DNA of 64,000 nt from UBA6398 sp963660485. GTDB taxonomy: Bacteria; Bacteroidota; Bacteroidia; Bacteroidales; Bacteroidaceae. Location of the stretch: NCBI GenBank assembly GCA_963660485.1, contig CAVKYH010000006.1, positions 53,274-117,273 on the forward strand, read 5' to 3'. Under the pieces are notes generated by a model. The model did no database searches, was not told the DNA's origin, and saw only the letters and a list, made by a program, of their open reading frames with translations. Numbering within the stretch: the stretch's first letter is position 1; every line of letters starts with the position of its first letter. Position numbers and translations under genes: made by a program. Below are positions 59,570 to 64,000 of the stretch, piece by piece.

Positions 59570-60481
59570 TCAGTGGTTGGCCTGCATAAAGTCGAGTTCG
59601 GCGGCGAGCATCTCGAGCAAAGGCATTTCAAAACCGTGTTTCCGCGCCTCGGCTATGGGGCGTTGGTAAAGGTAGTAGAGTTCGAGCGGGTGGCGATGGT
59701 CGTAATCGAATTTCATGCTTGAGGCGAAATCGGGCATCTTTGCCGTCATGTTCATCATCTCGTCGGCATAATCACAGTCCACTCCCTTCACGCCGCACGC
59801 CTTTGCCGCGCCAACCACTTCGAGCATCATTTGTTTTATCACCGCCGCAATCGGCGCGCGTTCGGTGAGGCTTCTTGCCGATGGTGCATTGACTGCCACG
59901 GTCATTCCGTTGAACGGCATGTTCCACACAGCCTTTTTCCAGCGCATTTCCATGAAGTCGGCGGCCTCTGCTCTTATTCCGCAGTCTTTCATGTCGGCTA
60001 TCATTCGGTCGAGAGCCGCTTGGTTGCCCACAGAATAGTTTCCCACTTGCAGGCGTCCGAGCCCAATGTGGTTGATATGCCCTGGCGCGGGTTTCAGGGT
60101 GCATATATAGGCCACTCCGCCGGCTATCTGCGCCCCGGGCATGGCTTTCTGCAAATCGTCCTCCACGCCGATTCCGTTTTGAATCTGCAAGACTATCGTG
60201 TCATTTCCCACAACGGGGGCGAGCATCTCGGGCAGGCGGTCGTTGACAATCGATTTCAGCGCCACTACCACCACATCACATACGGGCATCTTGCGTGTAT
60301 CGTCGTAGGCTGCTACCTTGTCCAAGTGGTAAGACCCGTCGCACGAGTCCACCTGCAGGCCGTTGTCGCGCACATACCCGTAATCGCTATGCAGCAGAAA
60401 GTGCACGTCGCGTCCTGCCTTTGCCAGCAGACCTCCATAATAGCCTCCTATGGCTCCTGTTCCTATTATTGCGTATTTCAT
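59570..60481 (-). CDS. Ketopantoate reductase-like protein (PanE/ApbA family)
   Basis: The 303-residue protein has an N-terminal NADP-binding Rossmann fold (IIGTGAIGGYYGGLLA, residues 4-19), DVVVVALKSIVNDRLPEML, IQNGIGVEDDL, and the C-terminal helical ApbA_C domain with MRWKKAVWNMPFNGM (the catalytic lysine region) and SSMKFDYDHRHPLELYYL. Members reduce 2-dehydropantoate to pantoate for coenzyme A; many paralogues act on other 2-oxo acids, so PanE activity is not proven. It is alone between repeat cluster 15 and the AddAB unit. Confidence 0.82.
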   Translation of the reverse strand: MKYAIIGTGAIGGYYGGLLAKAGRDVHFLLHSDYGYVRDNGLQVDSCDGSYHLDKVAAYDDTRKMPVCDVVVVALKSIVNDRLPEMLAPVVGNDTIVLQIQNGIGVEDDLQKAMPGAQIAGGVAYICTLKPAPGHINHIGLGRLQVGNYSVGNQAALDRMIADMKDCGIRAEAADFMEMRWKKAVWNMPFNGMTVAVNAPSARSLTERAPIAAVIKQMMLEVVGAAKACGVKGVDCDYADEMMNMTAKMPDFASSMKFDYDHRHPLELYYLYQRPIAEARKHGFEMPLLEMLAAELDFMQANH

Positions 60482-60607
60482 TTTTGGTTGGTTTTATTTT
60501 TCAAACTGATATAGCCCTGCGCCATGCCGGGCATTTGGGTATGTAAAGGTAGGAAGAATTTGCCACTCCTTGCCTTTTTGCCCCGCATATATTTCTCTCG
60601 GAAAACC

Positions 60608-60702
60608 ACAAGGCATCTCGCGAAAACTCCGGGCCATGAAATTCAAATTAGATGCGTCGGAATTTAAATTCCGGCCTTGGAGTTTTCCACCACATCGCAT
60701 CT
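60608..60702. repeat. Mosaic 21-bp-module repeat, cluster 15
   Basis: Cores at 60608 (ACAAGGCATCT), 60629 (CCGGGCCATGA), 60650 (AGATGCGTCGG), 60671 (CCGGCCTTGG, 10 bp) and 60692 (ACATCGCATCT). Linkers are CGCGAAAACT, AATTCAAATT, AATTTAAATT and AGTTTTCCAC. The spacing slips by one base at the 60671 core, a sign of a deletion in an otherwise regular array. Downstream (60759-60790) CCCCTCCCC/GGGGAGGGG forms a separate hairpin. Confidence 0.86.
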
Positions 60703-60816
60703 CGTGAAACCCGGGGTGGCTTGCTGTTTTCCCCACGCTGCGCGAGCGTTTTTCCGCTCCCCTCCCCAAGCCTTTCCGCCCGGGGAGGGGCAATATTATA
60801 TATAGCTCCGGGCGCG

Positions 60817-61953
60817 CTATTTGCCGCCCTTGGCTTGTTTGCCGCCGAGCATTTTCTTGATAGCCTTGAGATAGGCGTCGGCATATTCCCTGTTGCCGAA
60901 ATCGTTTGGGTGTGTGCCCTCGATCATCGACTCTTCGGTGAATTTCAAATCCTTTGCCGGCAGATAGTAAAGCCCCGAAACTCCCTCTTTGCGCAGTTTC
61001 TCATAGGCGGCGCGGTATTTGCGGTTGCCGTCAAAGTATTCCTGCGCGCGGTTGTGGCGAAACAGCGTGTCCATAGCCACACACGATTCCACCATGAGTA
61101 TCGGCGCATCGCTTGCCTGGCGTATCTTGCGCACACCGTTGCATGCGCGTTCCACAATCTCGTCCTCGCTCATGTTGTAGCTGTTGGGAATTGGGTCGAG
61201 AATGAATGCGCGCGCATCTATCTCCGACAAGAAATCAAACACGGCGGGCTCCATAAACGCCGAGCCCGAGAAGCCGAGGTTCACCACAGGCCAGCCGCTC
61301 TCGCGCGCCACGATGTTGGTGAACATCAGGCCGGGGCGTGAGGGCGAAGCGCCGTTTACTATCGACGAGCCGTAGACCACGATTGGTTTTCCGCGCTTTT
61401 CGTGCCTGAATTCCAGCTTGACGCCGTTGTCAACGCCCACCTCGGCATAACTCACCTCGTTGTAGGGCGGAAGATATGCGCGGAATTCCGTGCCGCCGTC
61501 AGTTCCGGAGGGATAGCTCAGGTCGGTGTAGGCTATGGTGGCCGTGTCGCCGCTGATTTTCCAGTTCATGTGGTTTCCTATCCAGTGGAGCTTTCCATTG
61601 GCATCGGCGCCATACAAATCAATGCCCGAATGGTTGAGCCAAGCCATGTTGAGATATCCCGGGCGATGGGCAAGAACGTAGCGTATCCTGATGTTTTTTG
61701 AATTTGTGAAGAAACGCAGCGAAATGCCTGCGCTGAGCCTCGAAAGTCCCCACACGGCCGAAGTAACCTTGCCTTGGTAGCGGTTGGGGAGGCGCACGAA
61801 GTTTTTACCAAGTTCCTTGTTCCACGCACGGCCGCACACAAAGGGCTCGTCGCCGCAGTTGTCAAACGGCGAATACCAGGATACTTGGGCGCTGATTGAG
61901 GCTGCCGCAAAAATGGCAAGCACTGCCACGATAAAATTCTTACGGGTAAACAT
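60817..61953 (-). CDS. Secreted SGNH/GDSL-type hydrolase
   Basis: The 378-residue protein has a signal peptide (MFTRKNFIVAVLAIFAAASI). A beta-sandwich N-terminal domain (about 25-200) is followed by an SGNH hydrolase domain: VYGSSIVNGASPSRP (block I serine), NLGFSGSAFMEPAV (block II glycine), DPIPNSYNMS (block III asparagine region) and IEGTHPNDFGN (block V histidine). The usual D-x-x-H catalytic aspartate is here a glutamate (EGTH), a plausible substitution. It may remove acetyl groups from carbohydrates. I place the start at ATG 61953; the longer frame has a second, implausible leader. Confidence 0.8.
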   Translation of the reverse strand: MFTRKNFIVAVLAIFAAASISAQVSWYSPFDNCGDEPFVCGRAWNKELGKNFVRLPNRYQGKVTSAVWGLSRLSAGISLRFFTNSKNIRIRYVLAHRPGYLNMAWLNHSGIDLYGADANGKLHWIGNHMNWKISGDTATIAYTDLSYPSGTDGGTEFRAYLPPYNEVSYAEVGVDNGVKLEFRHEKRGKPIVVYGSSIVNGASPSRPGLMFTNIVARESGWPVVNLGFSGSAFMEPAVFDFLSEIDARAFILDPIPNSYNMSEDEIVERACNGVRKIRQASDAPILMVESCVAMDTLFRHNRAQEYFDGNRKYRAAYEKLRKEGVSGLYYLPAKDLKFTEESMIEGTHPNDFGNREYADAYLKAIKKMLGGKQAKGGK

Positions 61954-62209
61954 AGCTATATTGCATTTAATATTACTTCGGGCCTTGAAAAACACGATTG
62001 TTGTTGATATTCCAATTTCTTCACCGGCAACGCCTATGCTGCCGAACGCGATTGCTAAAATAGCAATAAAAAACGGGAAAAACTGCATGCGCCGCCGCTT
62101 TTTGCACACCTTATTTATATGTCTCCGCGAGTCGAAACGAAAGTTTTTTCCCGCAAGCCAAAAACCATGCCATGCAGGGCCAAAACAATGCTGCGCAGGG
62201 CGGAAAAAT

Positions 62210-62315
62210 TTGTCGGCATCTCGTGAAAACTCCGGGCCATGAAATTTAAATTAGATGCGTCGGAATTTAAATTCCGGGCCTTGGAGTTTTTCACTACAAC
62301 GCATCTCGGAAAAAC
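62210..62315. repeat. Mosaic 21-bp-module repeat, cluster 16
   Basis: Cores at 62210 (TGTCGGCATCT), 62231 (CCGGGCCATGA), 62252 (AGATGCGTCGG), 62273 (CCGGGCCTTGG) and 62295 (ACAACGCATCT), with linkers CGTGAAAACT, AATTTAAATT twice, AGTTTTTCAC and CGGAAAAACG. It closely parallels cluster 15 (same word order), suggesting these two share a recent ancestor. It lies between divergent genes, about 75 bp upstream of the operator-like direct repeats. Confidence 0.88.
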
Positions 62316-62390
62316 GAAAAAGCGCGCGGCCTTGCCTAAATTTCACATCTTTTAACTACCCCCCTAAAAAACGCCCCAAAAGACGAAAAA

Positions 62391-62457
62391 TGTAAGAAAT
62401 ATCCTACTTTTTGTAAGAAATATCCTAACAAGAAACTGCCTTTCACCCTTAACTTTG
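62391..62457 (+). promoter_or_regulatory. Promoter with two 16-bp direct repeats (putative operator)
   Basis: TGTAAGAAATATCCTA occurs exactly twice (62391-62406 and 62412-62427), start-to-start distance 21 bp, i.e. two helical turns. A TAACTTTG -7 box (62450-62457) lies 22 nt after the second copy. This is the arrangement of an activator that binds as two monomers on one face of the DNA. The leader to ATG 62593 is about 130 nt. Confidence 0.65.
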
Positions 62458-62592
62458 CAACAAACCGAAACACTTCTGCAACGCCATGCGGACTTAAATC
62501 GAAAACAACCGGCAAGACCATAACAAAAACTCATTATTAACCATTCTCCCGGAGAAAAACATTATCAAAGGGGGAGCAAAAATTAATCAATT

Positions 62593-63915
62593 ATGAAAAA
62601 TAAAATCATCAACCTCATCAGGGAAGGCGGAGGAGCATTGTTGCTTCTCGTTATGATGCTCGTGGGCATAACGCAAGCCAGGGCGCAAACCTATTACGGC
62701 ATCAAAATTGCCGGAGATAGCGTTACAAGCGAAAACTATCAAAACCTCAGCAATATCGAAGGCGTGAGCGGAACCATAACGTTCGACCCCGAAACCTACA
62801 CGCTCACCCTCGACAATGCCACTATTGACTGTAACAGCGCCGGTATTTATACTTCACCAAAAGCTTCCAACCAAGTTACCATTGTTCTAAAAGGCGAGAA
62901 TTACTTAAAGAAAGAAGGAGATGTAAATTCATCAGACTTGATTATTGATAGAGCAACAATCATTCGTGGACCTGGAACTCTCAATCTTGGAGCAATACTT
63001 GCAGACGCAGATTTTACGGTGACTGATGCGGCCACGATAAATGCAAAACAGATTACTGATATAAAGATGACAGGACAGGTATATACTCTCAATGTAGTCA
63101 ATGCCACAATAAACGTAACAAAAAACATCAGTATGGGAAATGTCAAAACTACCAACTGTTCTGTCAACTGGCCCGAAGGCGTTGAATTCGACGAGTCGAA
63201 GCACACTTTCGTTGTAAACGGAGAAACGGCAACCGACGTTAGAATTGAAAGAGTGCCCACCTACGGCTTCTTGATCAACGACGTAGAAGTAACGGAAGAA
63301 AACATCAACAATCTAGAAGGCGTGAGCGGAAACGTTTCATACGCTCCCGACACAAAGACACTCACCCTCGACAATGCCACAATCGTTTACCCCCATGATA
63401 AGCTTTCCATCTTGGACAAACAGGGGAAGTCCGGTGTTTGCTTCAGAAACAATCGGGTCAACAATTTAAAGATTGAATTAAAGGGCGACAACAAATTATC
63501 GTCAGATATATATCTTTGGGGGGAAGGCATGAGGTTGCAAAAAGCGACAACTATCTGCGGAGACGGAAATCTCGACATTGTTCAAAGACATGGCGGTATT
63601 CATTTTTATGATAAATTACTTGTCAAAGACTGTACGCTGGATATAAACGTTGTGGGTTACTCCGTTGGTCTCTACGGCACTGATAGATACATATATGAAA
63701 ATCTCACAATAAACAATGCCAACGTAACCGTTAAAATTGGGGATTACCTTACTAACAATTCTGCTATCGATAATGTCTATTCGTTAAAACTCGAAGACTG
63801 CTACATCGACACTCCCGCCGGCGCAGCGTACGACGACTCTCTGCATTGCATCGCGATAAACGGAACGAAAAACGAAAACACGAACACTATCGTTATTAAA
63901 AGAACAGGCAAATAA
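62593..63915 (+). CDS. Secreted protein with a duplicated beta-helix-like domain
   Basis: The 440-residue protein has a signal peptide (about 1-32; ALLLLVMMLVGITQARAQ). Two copies of the same domain follow, starting near residues 33 and 225 (YYGIKIAGDSVTSENYQNL and YGFLINDVEVTEENINNL; each followed by GVSG...TLTLDNATI). Regular short strands with Thr/Asn/Asp suggest a beta-helix or repeat-sandwich. No sorting tail or catalytic motif is seen. The putative operator upstream suggests regulated expression. Another gene may follow beyond the window's end; bases 63916-64000 hold nothing recognisable. Confidence 0.65.
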   Translation: MKNKIINLIREGGGALLLLVMMLVGITQARAQTYYGIKIAGDSVTSENYQNLSNIEGVSGTITFDPETYTLTLDNATIDCNSAGIYTSPKASNQVTIVLKGENYLKKEGDVNSSDLIIDRATIIRGPGTLNLGAILADADFTVTDAATINAKQITDIKMTGQVYTLNVVNATINVTKNISMGNVKTTNCSVNWPEGVEFDESKHTFVVNGETATDVRIERVPTYGFLINDVEVTEENINNLEGVSGNVSYAPDTKTLTLDNATIVYPHDKLSILDKQGKSGVCFRNNRVNNLKIELKGDNKLSSDIYLWGEGMRLQKATTICGDGNLDIVQRHGGIHFYDKLLVKDCTLDINVVGYSVGLYGTDRYIYENLTINNANVTVKIGDYLTNNSAIDNVYSLKLEDCYIDTPAGAAYDDSLHCIAINGTKNENTNTIVIKRTGK

Positions 63916-64000
63916 GGCGGTATTTCGCCCTGTTAAATCAAATACAACTACGATACAAACTATGCTAAATTACCGCTTGAGCGTCAAATAAATGTGGAAT

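Noticed and set aside
61954..62109. 52-residue N-terminal extension of the SGNH hydrolase
   Set aside because: It adds a second hydrophobic segment before a normal signal peptide, and the internal ATG at 61953 gives the expected architecture.
1..64000. parS sites for ParB
   Set aside because: I looked for a 16-bp palindrome of the TGTTTCACGTGAAACA type near parAB and elsewhere by eye and found none; the window may simply not contain one.
1..64000. CRISPR array or insertion sequence
   Set aside because: The mosaic clusters are repeated but have no regular spacers or cas genes, and no transposase or target-site duplications are seen. The repeats do not behave like spacer-separated direct repeats.

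Overview
The window is chromosomal DNA from a member of the Bacteroidota, most likely order Bacteroidales (Prevotellaceae, Muribaculaceae or a relative; the genus cannot be read from this sequence). The evidence is: many transcription units preceded by the Bacteroidetes-type -7 element TAnnTTTG; the gene order parA-parB-DUF5683-lytic transglycosylase-RSH; secreted proteins with type IX secretion (T9SS)-like C-terminal tails; BspA-type leucine-rich repeats; tandem DUF4230 genes; a clostripain-family lipoprotein; and a large secreted GH2 beta-galactosidase. There is one tRNA (Leu, anticodon UAG). I see no rRNA, insertion sequence, prophage or CRISPR array.

Layout. 0.2-1.2 kb: a six-helix membrane LuxR-type regulator with a T9 tract at its 5' end. 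1.8-7.8 kb (minus): parA, parB, a DUF5683 protein, an mltD-like transglycosylase and a bifunctional (p)ppGpp synthase/hydrolase. 8.2-10.2 kb (plus): surE-lpxB. 10.5-13.1 kb (minus): a DnaQ-like exonuclease, a small exported protein, a 21-bp minisatellite and an OmpA-family porin. 13.6-18.3 kb (minus): sppA-lpxK-punA-thiL. 18.3-19.5 kb: a long intergenic region with a probable small transcript. 19.5-23.1 kb: a 1197-aa secreted discoidin-domain protein. 23.2-25.0 kb (minus): rplY-pth-S4 protein. 25.2-26.4 kb: an ATP-grasp-like protein. 26.7-28.5 kb (minus): a secreted protein and a HAD hydrolase. 28.8-31.0 kb (minus): a four-gene cassette of secreted protein, HPr-kinase-like ATPase, S26-like peptidase and PqqD-like protein. 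31.1-39.0 kb (minus): HtrA/Deg protease, a 1205-aa LRR protein and an M6 metalloprotease. 39.2-41.3 kb (plus): DUF3316, an S41 lipoprotein and tRNA-Leu. 41.5-45.0 kb (minus): a 215-aa exported protein, two DUF4230 proteins and a C11 peptidase. 45.1-46.3 kb: hflX. 46.3-59.4 kb (minus): a Tat-type phosphoesterase, beta-galactosidase, two tandem phosphoesterases and an AddAB-like helicase/nuclease pair. 59.6-62.0 kb (minus): a ketopantoate-reductase-like protein and an SGNH esterase. 62.6-63.9 kb (plus): a secreted protein with a duplicated domain.

The most striking feature is not a gene. Sixteen intergenic clusters (about one per 4 kb, in most gaps between transcription units and never inside an operon) are built from one grammar: 11-bp cores separated by 10-bp linkers, giving a 21-bp period. 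The linkers are AATTTAAATT-like, or of the CGTAAAAACT / AGTTTTTACG kind. Each core reads half-word + one base + reverse complement of another half-word, the half-words being drawn from a small set (AGATG, CCGAC, CCGGG, ACATG, ACAAG/CCAAG, ATGTC, AGGTC, TGGTG and a few more). The clusters are therefore combinatorial mosaics rather than copies of one repeat. Some contain clear hairpin-plus-T-run terminators. I do not recognise this family.
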